This document shows positions 5,882-14,171 of a DNA stretch of 20,483 nucleotides, in pieces. The position numbers were made by a program, and so were the translations under genes. Source of the DNA: CSBr16-58 sp051859825 (GTDB lineage: Bacteria; Bacteroidota; Bacteroidia; Flavobacteriales; Schleiferiaceae). Every line of letters begins with the position of its first letter. Position 1 is the stretch's first letter. The notes under the pieces were generated by a model, which saw nothing but the letters and a program-made list of their open reading frames with translations, made no database searches and was not told where the DNA came from. The stretch spans positions 1 through 20,483 of the forward strand of contig JBHYFA010000053.1 in NCBI GenBank assembly GCA_051859825.1, read 5' to 3'.

Positions 5882-8731
5882 TTACTTACTCAAGAACAAG
5901 TTTCGCTCAGCATACACCTTTCTAAACATCGCATCGCGAAGGTTTTTGATAAAGTGAATTTTCTCTCCTGTAGAGCGCATCTGTGGACCAAGTTCTTTGT
6001 TTACCTTGGGGAATTTATCAAAAGAAAATACCGGAATTTTAATGGCAAATCCGTCTAGCTGGGGATTAAATTCAAAATCAGACACCTTATTTTCTTCTAA
6101 CATCAACTTAGTGGCGATGTTCACGTAAGGCTCGCCATAGGCTTTCGCTATGAAGGGCACCGTACGCGACGCACGTGGGTTGGCTTCGATGATATACACC
6201 ACATCGTCTTTGATGGCAAACTGAATATTAATCAATCCCTTAACCTGCAACTGACGCGCGATGGTTTCGGTGTGCATTTTTATCTGATCGATAATCAATT
6301 CACCCAAATTGAATGGTGGCAATACACTATGACTATCGCCCGAGTGGATTCCACAAGGCTCGATATGCTCCATAATACCGATGATGTAGAGATCATCGCC
6401 GTCGCAGATGGCATCGATTTCCGCCTCAATGGCTCCTTCCAAATAATGGTCAAGCAAAACGCGATTGCCTGGAAAGTCTTTGAAGAGTTCGATAACGTGA
6501 TGCTCCAATTCTTCTTGATTGAGCACAATCTTCATTCCCGCGCCACCTAGTACGTAGGAAGGACGAACGAGAATGGGGAAGCCCAATTTCTCCGCCACCT
6601 CAAAAGCCTCATCGGCATTGGTGATAACGTCGAAGCGTGGGTAGGGAATATTATTGTCGGCCAAAAGCTGCGAAAATCTTCCACGATCCTCAGCCAAGTC
6701 GAGCGAGTTATAACTCGTACCGATGATTTTAATTCCGAAGCGTTCTAATTTTTCTGCCAACTTGAGCGCCGTTTGTCCGCCCAACTGCACAATCACCCCT
6801 TCGGGTTTTTCGTGGAGGATAATCTCGTAGATATGCTCCCAGAATACCGGCTCAAAGTAGAGTTTATCGGCCGTATCAAAATCGGTAGAAACCGTTTCCG
6901 GATTACAATTAATCATGATGGTTTCGTAGCCACATTCGCGTGCGGCCAATACGCCGTGAACACAGCAGTAGTCGAACTCAATACCCTGACCAATGCGGTT
7001 GGGACCGCTACCGAGCACCACTACTTTTTTCCTATCACTTACGATGCTTTCGTTTTCCACAAAACGGGTTCCGTCGGCCAGTTGGATGTCGCGCTCGAAG
7101 GTAGAATAGTAGTAGGGCGTGTAGGCCTCGAACTCCGCTGCACAGGTGTCAACCAACTTAAAAGTACGTTTGATATCCAGCTCTTGACGGCGATTGAAGA
7201 CCTCGCTTTCCAAGCATTTCAGCATGTGAGCAATCTGACGATCGGCAAATCCCTTCATTTTCGCGTCAAGGAGGAGATCGCGGGGAATAGTATTAAGCGA
7301 AAAACTTTCAATTTGCGTCTGCGTGCGCACCAGATCTTCAATTTCGCGCAAGAACCACATATCAATCTTCGTGATTTCGTGAATTCGGCGCAGCGAAATA
7401 CCGATTTGGATGGCGTCGTAGATTACAAAAATTCGGTTCCAACTGGCGTGCGTGAGTTTATCAATCACTTCATCTTGGTCGGTATAACCCTTGCCGTCGG
7501 CGCCTAATCCGTTGCGCTTGATTTCCAAAGACTGAGCGGCTTTATGCAGGGCTTCTTGAAAACTTCTGCCAATACCCATGGCTTCACCTACAGACTTCAT
7601 TTGGATACCCAAACGGCGGTCGGCTCCTTCAAATTTATCGAAGTTCCAGCGCGGAATCTTCACAATGACGTAGTCGAGCGTGGGCTCAAAGTAGGCGGTG
7701 GTGTCTTTGGTGATTTGGTTGTTGAGTTCATCCAGCGTGTAGCCAATGGCGAGTTTGGAGGCCACCTTAGCAATTGGGTAACCCGTTGCTTTAGAAGCCA
7801 GAGCCGAAGAGCGCGATACCCTCGGGTTGATTTCGATGGCCACGATTTCTTCTTTTTCGTCGGGACTAACGGCAAACTGCACGTTACACCCTCCGGCGAA
7901 GGTTCCGATGGAGCGCATCATTTTCATAGCCATGTCGCGCATACGCTGGAAGGTACGGTCGCTCAAGGTTTGCGCCGGAGCCACGGTAATGGAATCCCCG
8001 GTATGGATACCCATAGGATCGAAATTTTCGATAGAGCAAATGATGATGATGTTATCATTTTTATCGCGCAGAAGCTCGAGCTCAAACTCCTTCCAACCCA
8101 AGAGAGCTTTATCGATCATTACTTCGTGAATGGGTGAAACCTCTAATCCACGTTGAAGCGCTTCGTCGAATTCGTCCTTAGTATGCACGAAAGTTGCTCC
8201 TGAGCCACCAAGCGTAAATGACGCACGGATACAAAGCGGGAAACCGAAACTTTGAGCAATTTCTTTCCCTTTAAGATAAGAAGTTGCTGTTTGCGAAGGA
8301 GCCATCGGAATACCAATTTTCTCCATGAGCAGACGAAACTCTTCTCTATCTTCCGTGATATTAATCGCATCGATATCTACCCCGATAATTTCCACACCAT
8401 GCTCTTCCCATAGTCCCACCTTATCCGCTTCCATGCAGAGATTTAGCGCAGTTTGTCCGCCCATTGTTGGCAGCACCGCATCAATTTTTCTCTCGTTGAG
8501 AATTTTTTCCAGCGATTCGATTTCCAAAGGCAGGAGATAGACGTGATCGGCGGTAACCGGATCAGTCATGATGGTTGCCGGATTGGAATTGATAAGACTC
8601 ACTTCGATTCCTTCTTCGCGTAAAGATCGAGAAGCCTGAGAACCAGAGTAGTCGAATTCACAAGCTTGTCCGATTACGATGGGGCCGGAACCGATGATTA
8701 GAACAGATTTGATTTCTTTATTTCTTGGCAT
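5882..8731 (-). CDS. carB: Carbamoyl-phosphate synthase large subunit lacking the MGS-like allosteric domain
   Basis: CarB, with the small glutaminase subunit CarA, makes carbamoyl phosphate from glutamine-derived ammonia, bicarbonate and two ATP, for pyrimidine and arginine synthesis. The 949 residues contain both synthetase halves. GSGPIVIGQACEFDYSGSQ (about 14-32) and VLPTMGGQTALN open the first half, and the first ATP-grasp spans about 127-400 (AIEINPRVSRSSA at 298-310). GSGPNRIGQGIEFDY (574-588) opens the second, with the second ATP-grasp to about 930 (IIEANPRASRTVPF at 847-860). The chain stops after KNLRDAMFRKVYAERNLFLSK. Escherichia coli CarB is about 1073 residues and continues there into a roughly 140-residue MGS-like domain that binds UMP, IMP and ornithine. 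I recall that shorter CarB of about 950 residues is usual in flavobacteria. No carA is in the window. carB lies just below the rpmH terminator, with no clear promoter in the 50-base gap. Confidence 0.95.
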   Translation of the reverse strand: MPRNKEIKSVLIIGSGPIVIGQACEFDYSGSQASRSLREEGIEVSLINSNPATIMTDPVTADHVYLLPLEIESLEKILNERKIDAVLPTMGGQTALNLCMEADKVGLWEEHGVEIIGVDIDAINITEDREEFRLLMEKIGIPMAPSQTATSYLKGKEIAQSFGFPLCIRASFTLGGSGATFVHTKDEFDEALQRGLEVSPIHEVMIDKALLGWKEFELELLRDKNDNIIIICSIENFDPMGIHTGDSITVAPAQTLSDRTFQRMRDMAMKMMRSIGTFAGGCNVQFAVSPDEKEEIVAIEINPRVSRSSALASKATGYPIAKVASKLAIGYTLDELNNQITKDTTAYFEPTLDYVIVKIPRWNFDKFEGADRRLGIQMKSVGEAMGIGRSFQEALHKAAQSLEIKRNGLGADGKGYTDQDEVIDKLTHASWNRIFVIYDAIQIGISLRRIHEITKIDMWFLREIEDLVRTQTQIESFSLNTIPRDLLLDAKMKGFADRQIAHMLKCLESEVFNRRQELDIKRTFKLVDTCAAEFEAYTPYYYSTFERDIQLADGTRFVENESIVSDRKKVVVLGSGPNRIGQGIEFDYCCVHGVLAARECGYETIMINCNPETVSTDFDTADKLYFEPVFWEHIYEIILHEKPEGVIVQLGGQTALKLAEKLERFGIKIIGTSYNSLDLAEDRGRFSQLLADNNIPYPRFDVITNADEAFEVAEKLGFPILVRPSYVLGGAGMKIVLNQEELEHHVIELFKDFPGNRVLLDHYLEGAIEAEIDAICDGDDLYIIGIMEHIEPCGIHSGDSHSVLPPFNLGELIIDQIKMHTETIARQLQVKGLINIQFAIKDDVVYIIEANPRASRTVPFIAKAYGEPYVNIATKLMLEENKVSDFEFNPQLDGFAIKIPVFSFDKFPKVNKELGPQMRSTGEKIHFIKNLRDAMFRKVYAERNLFLSK

Positions 8732-8776
8732 GACAAAAACTTTGTGGTGGGATGTGGTAATTAAACCTTAGGGTAT

Positions 8777-8808
8777 AAAAAAAGGTGTTACTCTGGAAGT
8801 AACACCTT
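8777..8808 (-). terminator. Intrinsic terminator of rpmH
   Basis: A 10-bp perfect stem (AAGGTGTTAC at 8782-8791 with GTAACACCTT at 8799-8808) encloses a 7-base loop. On the - strand the stem is followed by a run of seven T residues (8777-8783, partly overlapping the stem base). It lies 32 bases beyond the rpmH stop, between rpmH and carB, so it should limit read-through from the ribosomal-protein gene into carB. Confidence 0.85.
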
Positions 8809-8840
8809 CTTAAAAAAACTTTCAAGCCTCACAATATAAC

Positions 8841-8999
8841 TTATTGCTTATGAGAACCTTCATCAGAAACAGTCAATTTATGACGACCACGTGCGCGACG
8901 TGCGGCTAACACTCTACGACCATTTGCCGTAGCCATACGGGTGCGGAAACCGTGTTTGTTTTTACGTTTGCGGTTGGAAGGTTGAAATGTACGTTTCAT
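8841..8999 (-). CDS. rpmH: Ribosomal protein bL34
   Basis: This 52-residue basic protein starts at ATG 8999 and ends at TAA 8841. It begins MKRTFQPSNRKRKNKHGFR and continues with TRMATANGRRVLAARRARGR, the hallmark sequence of bacterial L34 with nearly every family position kept. It is a structural component of the large ribosomal subunit. The C-terminal tail (HKLTVSDEGSHKQ) extends past the usual bacterial end near 44-46 residues; short extensions of this kind occur in Bacteroidota. It has its own promoter (9067-9099) and a strong terminator (8777-8808), so it is probably transcribed alone. The usual neighbours rnpA and dnaA are not in the window. Confidence 0.97.
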   Translation of the reverse strand: MKRTFQPSNRKRKNKHGFRTRMATANGRRVLAARRARGRHKLTVSDEGSHKQ

Positions 9000-9066
9000 T
9001 ATTACGTTGTTTTATATGCACCCAAATGGGTTTTTCGATGAATTTTTCCGTTCTGTTTTCGGCCTG

Positions 9067-9099
9067 CAAATATACAGTGATTCACTTTTATTAGACAAA
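9067..9099 (-). promoter_or_regulatory. Predicted Bacteroidota-type promoter of rpmH
   Basis: On the - strand, TTTG (9099-9096) is followed after 21 bases by TATATTTG (9074-9067), fitting the TTG/TAnnTTTG pattern well. Transcription would begin near 9060, leaving a leader of about 60 bases before the rpmH ATG at 8999. The surrounding DNA (9075-9180) is very AT-rich, as expected for a strong ribosomal-protein promoter. Confidence 0.6.
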
Positions 9100-9256
9100 C
9101 ATTTTTTATTTTTTCGACTAAAAAAAATACAGAAGACTTTTTTTGTGGTAAAACTTAGAAAAATAAACTGTTACAAGCACTTTTGATTGCAGGATTGTGA
9201 GGTGTTAAAATCTCACATTTTGTGCACTGAACAATTACTTTATTGACAAGCTCAGA

Positions 9257-10735
9257 TTATTTTACGACAACTTTCTTTATTGTCGAGTAACCGTTTTCAC
9301 CGCGAATGTAAATAAAATACACTCCTTTAGTCCAAGCTTCTACATTCACACTGTGATTGCGTTTTAACGAATCCTCATTGAAAACAATTTTACCATTCAA
9401 ATCAGCAATGCTTACAAAGACTGGAAAATCATCTGATTCAATGCTTAACTGCGAAGTTACCGGATTTGGATATAAGCGCAATGCAGGCTTCTCCAATTCA
9501 AAATCATTTCTACTAAGCAATTCTCCGTTGGGTCCTAGTTTAATGAGATAAAGAACACTGCCGCTCATCGAGTTAGCAGCAGTCTGAAAAGCCACTACAC
9601 TACCTCCATCCGAAGTTGCGCGAATACCGGTCAAACTAGCATGCCGTTGATCTATTCCAGTAGCGTTTGTTATTTCAATCGTTTTCTTCCATATAATAGA
9701 CCTATCGATTGGATTAACCTTGTGAATAATTAAATCTACAATGAGTGTATCACTTCGTGGCGAAGGGCCAGGTCCATCAAAATAATAATGATGCAAATTA
9801 GCGATGTATAAGGCATCATTAACCGTATCAAAATCTACAGCATTTCCAAAAGGCCTCGCTATTAGAGATCTATTTTTTAATGAAAATGTGGTATCAATAA
9901 CAAAGAATTCATCCAAGGCTCCATCATCATCAAAAGCAACATAGCTGGTTAATTCATTTGGCGTTATGTGAACACCCAAATTCAAACCGTCTGCTACCGT
10001 ATTTATTTGGCGAATATCGTTTGGAGAAGCTACAATAGAATCAAAGCTAAAGTTTTGCATATTGTAATAAATTAACCAATTAGATCTCCTATTTATCACG
10101 ATTTGATTAGAATTAGGAACACTCCAAAGTGAAGTATAGACAGGTAAAGTCACATATGACAGCGCTGTATCTGACAGAATCGCTCCTTGTAAATTTAAAT
10201 GTTTAAAAACAAAAACACTGTCAACAAATCCAATATTTCTATTTACACCAGTAAAAAAGAAGGATGAGTCCTCGTACAGCATAGCTTCAATAAAAACAAC
10301 TGAACTATCAACACTCAGGTTATGCCGATTTCCGCGATTTAAGTCAGTATCAAATGAATGTATACTCCAGTGTCGTATAGAACCAACCGACCCGTCTATT
10401 TCCATTTGAAAGGTTAAAACATACACACTATCACCTACAAGATGTGTGCTGTGAATATAAATATTATGGTCTGGCATAGCAGGAAAATAAACGCTATCAA
10501 CCAATATCAAATCTTCATTGAATTTAACCAATGAGGCATATGCATTGACTGTAAAGACACCATCTACAACACCTTGCGTACCGTAGCCAACTCCCGAAAT
10601 ATACCCATTTTCAACCTCTACAATATCAATAGCACCTGTATTCCCCCACGACAACATTCCCCACGCTGTTGTTGTTTGGGCGCATAAGTAAGACAAAGAA
10701 GTCATGGTCAAAAAGACAAAAATAGTTATTCTCAT
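9257..10735 (-). CDS. Secreted protein with a type IX secretion (Por) C-terminal sorting domain
   Basis: The 492-residue protein begins with a signal peptide (MRITIFVFLTMTSLSYLCAQ, cleavage likely after AQ at 20). It ends with a type A T9SS sorting domain at about 419-492: LRLYPNPVTSQLSIE, then VSIADLNGKIVF, then WTKGVYFIYIRGENG and KKVVVK. The protein is therefore exported through Sec and then across the outer membrane by the Por machinery, ending on the surface or outside. The middle (about 30-415) is a series of short beta-like segments, with LIKLGPNGELL just before the sorting domain, suggesting a beta-propeller-like fold. I recognise no enzymatic motif. It stands alone, with the DUF4105 gene further upstream on the same strand. 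No clear terminator follows. A possible -7 box lies 115 bases upstream. Confidence 0.85.
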   Translation of the reverse strand: MRITIFVFLTMTSLSYLCAQTTTAWGMLSWGNTGAIDIVEVENGYISGVGYGTQGVVDGVFTVNAYASLVKFNEDLILVDSVYFPAMPDHNIYIHSTHLVGDSVYVLTFQMEIDGSVGSIRHWSIHSFDTDLNRGNRHNLSVDSSVVFIEAMLYEDSSFFFTGVNRNIGFVDSVFVFKHLNLQGAILSDTALSYVTLPVYTSLWSVPNSNQIVINRRSNWLIYYNMQNFSFDSIVASPNDIRQINTVADGLNLGVHITPNELTSYVAFDDDGALDEFFVIDTTFSLKNRSLIARPFGNAVDFDTVNDALYIANLHHYYFDGPGPSPRSDTLIVDLIIHKVNPIDRSIIWKKTIEITNATGIDQRHASLTGIRATSDGGSVVAFQTAANSMSGSVLYLIKLGPNGELLSRNDFELEKPALRLYPNPVTSQLSIESDDFPVFVSIADLNGKIVFNEDSLKRNHSVNVEAWTKGVYFIYIRGENGYSTIKKVVVK

Positions 10736-10850
10736 GGTTTAAGTGTTTTTCGTAGTAATGCACAAAAAAAAGTCTGTTGCAAAAAGGGTTTTATGACCAT
10801 TGCAAATCTTTGGATTGTCAATTAATCTAATGAATATTTGAGTAGCAGAG

Positions 10851-10858
10851 CAAATATA
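10851..10858 (-). promoter_or_regulatory. Possible -7 element upstream of the T9SS cargo gene
   Basis: On the - strand this reads TATATTTG, matching TAnnTTTG, about 115 bases before the ATG at 10735. No TTG stands at the expected 17-23 bases upstream, so support is limited to the -7 match in an AT-rich spacer. Confidence 0.25.
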
Positions 10859-10930
10859 AACATTTCCAACGATATTAAATATTAAATCATCAAAAAAGTT
10901 TGAAATTTACTACAAAGAGGAATAATTGTT

Positions 10931-12067
10931 TTAATCCCCTCTCACTTCTACCAACCGATAATAAAACACCATCCTCACAACCAACAAAATCAGAATGGGA
11001 AAAACTGCGGGATGCAAAGATTGCGGCAGCATGATCCAACCGGTCATTAGAAAAATGAGTAAAATAGTGTGAATACGCAGTGTCCAGAGGGTATTGGATT
11101 TGTTGAACAAGAAAATAAACCAGGTGGGTAAGGCCCAAAGCAAATTGAAATTGTAGGCTGTAGCGGTATGGTCGGTAGCAAACCAAAGCAGCAGCAATGC
11201 AATGCCCACTAAACCGAAAACGCTAAAGAACAGCTTGTCGAGCCAGATGGGATAAACCTTTCGCCACATCAAGAGGAATACAATGATTAGTAATAGCCAA
11301 GTTAACTGCGTGGGTGTGAACCATTGAAAATAATTCTCGCGAACCGGATAATCTAAAACCATTCTCGATTCGGAAACCAAAGGCTCGCCATCGAGTAAAG
11401 CCCTGTCAAACGCTTCCTTCATTCGCTCGGGGAGAAACATCTCGTGAAAACCGTTGACCTTCTTATCCGTAGGCAATCCTAAAGCGAGGTCGATACCGAA
11501 ATCTCCCCAAGGCACATTGAAGGTGTAAACGTCTATCCAATCACGAAAACTCATACTAGTGGAATCTACCTCCTCCGTTCGATAGTCGAGTCGTTCGCCC
11601 AAAATTTTCTTAATCAAATCACGGATGCGGGTACTGCAATTATCGTAGAAGAAGTCGTAGCGATAACTGCGATTCTCTGGCAAATAATTCTCTAAAAGCT
11701 CCTGAAAAAGCAAGTCTAAATCGTCCTTGGAAAGATTGAGGTCTTGCTCAAACACGTAACGCTCTTCGTATTCATATTCCCGGAGAAAATGCGAGAAGGT
11801 GGACGTACTGAGAATGTAATCGAGCTTTCCACGGGCAAATTTCAAATAGAAATTCGGGGTATTGAAGTCAAATGTCCCGTAATTAAATACCACGTCGAGG
11901 TTATTTCCCGGATCGGAAATTCGCAATGCACTATGTCCAAAAACGCTGTACAGGTCATCTCCCGCACCACAGGTAATCAGCGAAGCTTTTGCGCGATTCG
12001 AGAGCTGTTGGGCCTGCACACCAATGTGCATGGAAACTAAAAGCAAGAAGGAAAGGATGAATTTCAT
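10931..12067 (-). CDS. DUF4105 (Lnb N-terminal periplasmic-type) domain protein with C-terminal membrane helices
   Basis: The 378-residue protein has a signal peptide (MKFILSFLLLVSMHIGVQAQ, cleavage near residue 19-20) and an N-terminal DUF4105 domain at about 22-190. Its conserved features are LITCGAGDDLYSVFGHSALR (29-48, with C33 and H45), FNYGTFDF (61-68) and YDFFYDNCSTRIRDLI (137-152, with C144). The paired GHS and DNC motifs suggest a cysteine/histidine active site, but this is inference. The C-terminal third (about 255-370) has around five hydrophobic helices, so the domain is anchored in a membrane with the N-terminal part in the periplasm. ATG 12067 is chosen because the upstream open extension starts with a TTG and would add six polar residues before the signal peptide. 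DUF4105 is named from the lacto-N-biosidase chaperone region. The function here is unknown. Confidence 0.82.
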   Translation of the reverse strand: MKFILSFLLLVSMHIGVQAQQLSNRAKASLITCGAGDDLYSVFGHSALRISDPGNNLDVVFNYGTFDFNTPNFYLKFARGKLDYILSTSTFSHFLREYEYEERYVFEQDLNLSKDDLDLLFQELLENYLPENRSYRYDFFYDNCSTRIRDLIKKILGERLDYRTEEVDSTSMSFRDWIDVYTFNVPWGDFGIDLALGLPTDKKVNGFHEMFLPERMKEAFDRALLDGEPLVSESRMVLDYPVRENYFQWFTPTQLTWLLLIIVFLLMWRKVYPIWLDKLFFSVFGLVGIALLLLWFATDHTATAYNFNLLWALPTWFIFLFNKSNTLWTLRIHTILLIFLMTGWIMLPQSLHPAVFPILILLVVRMVFYYRLVEVRGD

Positions 12068-12117
12068 TTGATTATTGTTATTCAAATTTGCATACGAAGC
12101 GGAAGGTGTTCATTGCA

Positions 12118-13368
12118 TTATTCGTAGCGTAGCGCTTCTACCGGATCCAATTTCGCCGCCCGCGAAGCTGGATAATACCCCGATATAACCGCCGTAATAA
12201 AACACAAAAACAACCCCAAGCCCACCCAGGCCCAGGGCATAATAAACGCATTTCCAATCTGGAAAGAAACAATATTCCCGATAGCAATACCGATAATCAC
12301 CCCTGCCACTCCTCCGGTAAGTCCCAAAGTGATAGCCTCCGTAAGAAACTGCACCCGAATAATAAGTGGTGAAGCACCGAGGGCTTTTCTGGTTCCAATT
12401 TCCCGCGTACGCTCCGTAACACTCACCAACATGATATTCATCAAGGCTACCGCCGCGCCCAAGAGCGTGATGAGTCCGATACCCGTGGCGGCAACACTCA
12501 CATAACTAAGTTGATCGATGAGCGCAGCAGAGAAATTATCGGAACGAATAACCGAGAAATCATTGTCTTCCTCGGGACGTAGCCTGCGAACAACCCGCAT
12601 AATACCCGTGGCTTCCACGATGGACTTCTCCATTTCCTCTATCGACAAAGTACGAACGTTTAATGCGTGCGTGCGCTTTCCGGCCAAAGGAAAAAGTGCG
12701 GTTGCCGCGCGCAGAGGAATCATAACCGAACGATCGCCGCTAAAACCGAAACTACTTCCTTTGGATTCCAAAACACCCACCACCATAAAGGTCTTTCCAC
12801 GCATACGAATCAACTGACCTACGGGTTGCTCGAAAGGAAAGAGCTTTTCCACGATTTCCGACCCAATAATGCACACATTGGTGGCTGAGCCAATTTCCGT
12901 ATCGGTGAAATTTCGTCCAGCACTTAAAGCGTAACCATTGGTATAGAGATAATCCGCATCCACGGCCATCACGCTCACGTTGGGGTTGGTTTTTCGCTCA
13001 CGGAATCCAACCTCGGCTACCGAGGTGGCAAGAAAGGACAACGAAACTACGCCCATTCCTAACTCCTCCATTTTAGATTTAAATCCCTGAGCTTGAATAT
13101 AGTCAATGGGTTCAAAAAACCGGCGATTTTGTCCTCCGCGTCCAATTCGCACATCGCTCGTACGATTTTGAATGGTATAGGTTGTGGCTCCCAATTGAGA
13201 AAAATTCCCTGTAATGGTTTCCTCAATGGCCGAAGTGGCGGTAAGAATCCCCACCAAAGCTGTAATTCCGAAGGCAATGATGAGCATTGTAAGCGAAGTG
13301 CGCAGGGGCTGACTTCGCAATGCGGTAAATGCCAGACGGATATTTTCCAGAAAAATGCTTGTTTTCAT
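12118..13368 (-). CDS. MacB/FtsX-type ABC transporter permease
   Basis: The 416-residue inner-membrane protein has the MacB layout. A first helix lies at about 24-46 (TSLTMLIIAFGITALVGILT). A large periplasmic MacB_PCD-like domain follows, with IIGSEIVEKLFP and VVGVLESKGSS in the middle. The FtsX domain has three helices near the C-terminus and the conserved coupling motif ERTREIGTRKALGAS, ending in the usual PASRAAKLDPVEALRYE. Proteins of this type work with a separate ATPase to move lipoproteins, peptides or drugs by periplasmic mechanotransmission. No ATPase partner is encoded in this window, so it must act with one encoded elsewhere. I prefer ATG 13368 (MKTSIFLENIRLAF), which matches family N-termini. 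An in-frame ATG at 13395 would add nine residues and lies inside a palindrome. Confidence 0.9.
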   Translation of the reverse strand: MKTSIFLENIRLAFTALRSQPLRTSLTMLIIAFGITALVGILTATSAIEETITGNFSQLGATTYTIQNRTSDVRIGRGGQNRRFFEPIDYIQAQGFKSKMEELGMGVVSLSFLATSVAEVGFRERKTNPNVSVMAVDADYLYTNGYALSAGRNFTDTEIGSATNVCIIGSEIVEKLFPFEQPVGQLIRMRGKTFMVVGVLESKGSSFGFSGDRSVMIPLRAATALFPLAGKRTHALNVRTLSIEEMEKSIVEATGIMRVVRRLRPEEDNDFSVIRSDNFSAALIDQLSYVSVAATGIGLITLLGAAVALMNIMLVSVTERTREIGTRKALGASPLIIRVQFLTEAITLGLTGGVAGVIIGIAIGNIVSFQIGNAFIMPWAWVGLGLFLCFITAVISGYYPASRAAKLDPVEALRYE

Positions 13369-13394
13369 ATGTAAATAATTTTTTGTAAAGGTCA

Positions 13395-13414
13395 TCCCGA
13401 CATAAATATCGGGA
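13395..13414. repeat. Palindromic REP-like element upstream of the permease gene
   Basis: TCCCGA (13395-13400) and TCGGGA (13409-13414) form a perfect 6-bp inverted repeat around CATAAATA. It sits in the sequence context GTCATCCCGA, which resembles intergenic palindromes scattered in many Flavobacteriales genomes. The nearest upstream in-frame ATG of the permease (13395) lies at its edge, a further reason to prefer the downstream start. Confidence 0.4.
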
Positions 13415-13420
13415 CAAGTT

Positions 13421-13480
13421 ATGGAATGTCCTTGTCAATTTTCATTGGAGCTTTTGAAGGCTAATACATGGACATTTCAT
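13421..13480. repeat. Imperfect 11-bp inverted repeat in the permease leader
   Basis: ATGGAATGTCC (13421-13431) and GGACATTTCAT (13470-13480) are inverted with 10 of 11 positions matching, separated by 38 bases. Together with the palindrome at 13395-13414 they make a structured leader between RNase HII and the permease. No function can be assigned. Confidence 0.3.
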
Positions 13481-13544
13481 GATAGGCCAAACCATTTAGT
13501 ACGATGTATTCGTAAGCAAGAAGCGGGTAAAAATTACTACTGCA

Positions 13545-13577
13545 CAAATGTAAGTCGTAGATGCATTAAGATTCCAA
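13545..13577 (-). promoter_or_regulatory. Predicted promoter for the permease gene
   Basis: On the - strand, TTG (13577-13575) is followed after 22 bases by TACATTTG (13552-13545), consistent with the Bacteroidota pattern. It lies just downstream of the RNase HII stop codon and about 180 bases before the preferred permease start, leaving a long, palindrome-containing leader. Confidence 0.4.
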
Positions 13578-13586
13578 TAAACTGTA

Positions 13587-14171
13587 TTATTCATTCGTAA
13601 ACAAACGGAAGCTCTTTCTGTGCTGATTACAAATCCCGTGGGCAGAAATCGCCGCTCGATGATCTTTGGTTGGATACCCCTTATTCTTCTGCCATTGGTA
13701 CTGCGGAAAAGTCGCATCTAAATCCATCATCATCTCGTCGCGGTGGGTTTTTGCCAAGATAGAAGCGGCGGCGATAGACCAAAATCGAGCATCTCCTTTC
13801 ACCATACAATGATGCGGAATATCGGAAAATGCCTTGAAGCGATTGCCGTCGATAAGCAGAACTTCCGGTCGCAAGAACAGTCCATCCACCGCACGATGCA
13901 TCGCCTCCACCGAAGCCCAGAGGATATTCAACTCGTCGATTTCTTCCGGACTGCAACTGGCCACACTCCACGCCAGTGCCTCCCGCTCAATTTCTACGCG
14001 TAAAGCATCGCGACGTTTTTCAGAAAGTTGTTTGGAATCATTGAGAAGGGGATGAAAATAATCCGGAGGTAAAATCACTGCTGCGGCAACTACGGGTCCG
14101 GCCAAACATCCCCTACCCGCCTCATCGCAGCCGGCTTCCAAAACTTCTGGGGGTGCAAAGCGCTCTAGCAT
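13587..14171 (-). CDS. rnhB: Ribonuclease HII
   Basis: RNase HII removes ribonucleotides and RNA primers from RNA-DNA hybrids in the cytoplasm. The 194 residues contain GCDEAGRGCLAGPV (14-27), with catalytic D16 and E17. LIDGN (106-110) supplies D108, and KGDARFWSIAAASILAKTHRD (125-145) supplies D127 plus the conserved A-A-SI-AK-RD helix. KGYPTKDH (164-171) is the conserved tyrosine-containing loop. All four acidic catalytic positions are present and the length is usual. The start is ATG 14171, which overlaps the glycosyltransferase stop (ATGCTAG, 7-bp overlap) and points to translational coupling. An open upstream extension begins with TTG at 14225, lies inside the glycosyltransferase gene and is not needed. 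Confidence 0.95.
   Translation of the reverse strand: MLERFAPPEVLEAGCDEAGRGCLAGPVVAAAVILPPDYFHPLLNDSKQLSEKRRDALRVEIEREALAWSVASCSPEEIDELNILWASVEAMHRAVDGLFLRPEVLLIDGNRFKAFSDIPHHCMVKGDARFWSIAAASILAKTHRDEMMMDLDATFPQYQWQKNKGYPTKDHRAAISAHGICNQHRKSFRLFTNE

Noticed and set aside
6773..8137. Two long + strand open frames (6773-7507 and 7544-8137) opposite carB
   Set aside because: They are mirror frames of a highly conserved coding sequence, with no family features, promoter or start signals.
9196..9217. Hairpin TGTGAG/CTCACA downstream of the T9SS cargo gene as a terminator
   Set aside because: The stem is only 6 bp with a 10-base loop, and there is no T-run on the strand that would need it.
13681..14055. 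Short open frames on both strands overlapping rnhB
   Set aside because: They are frame shadows of the RNase HII gene, which has all its catalytic residues.
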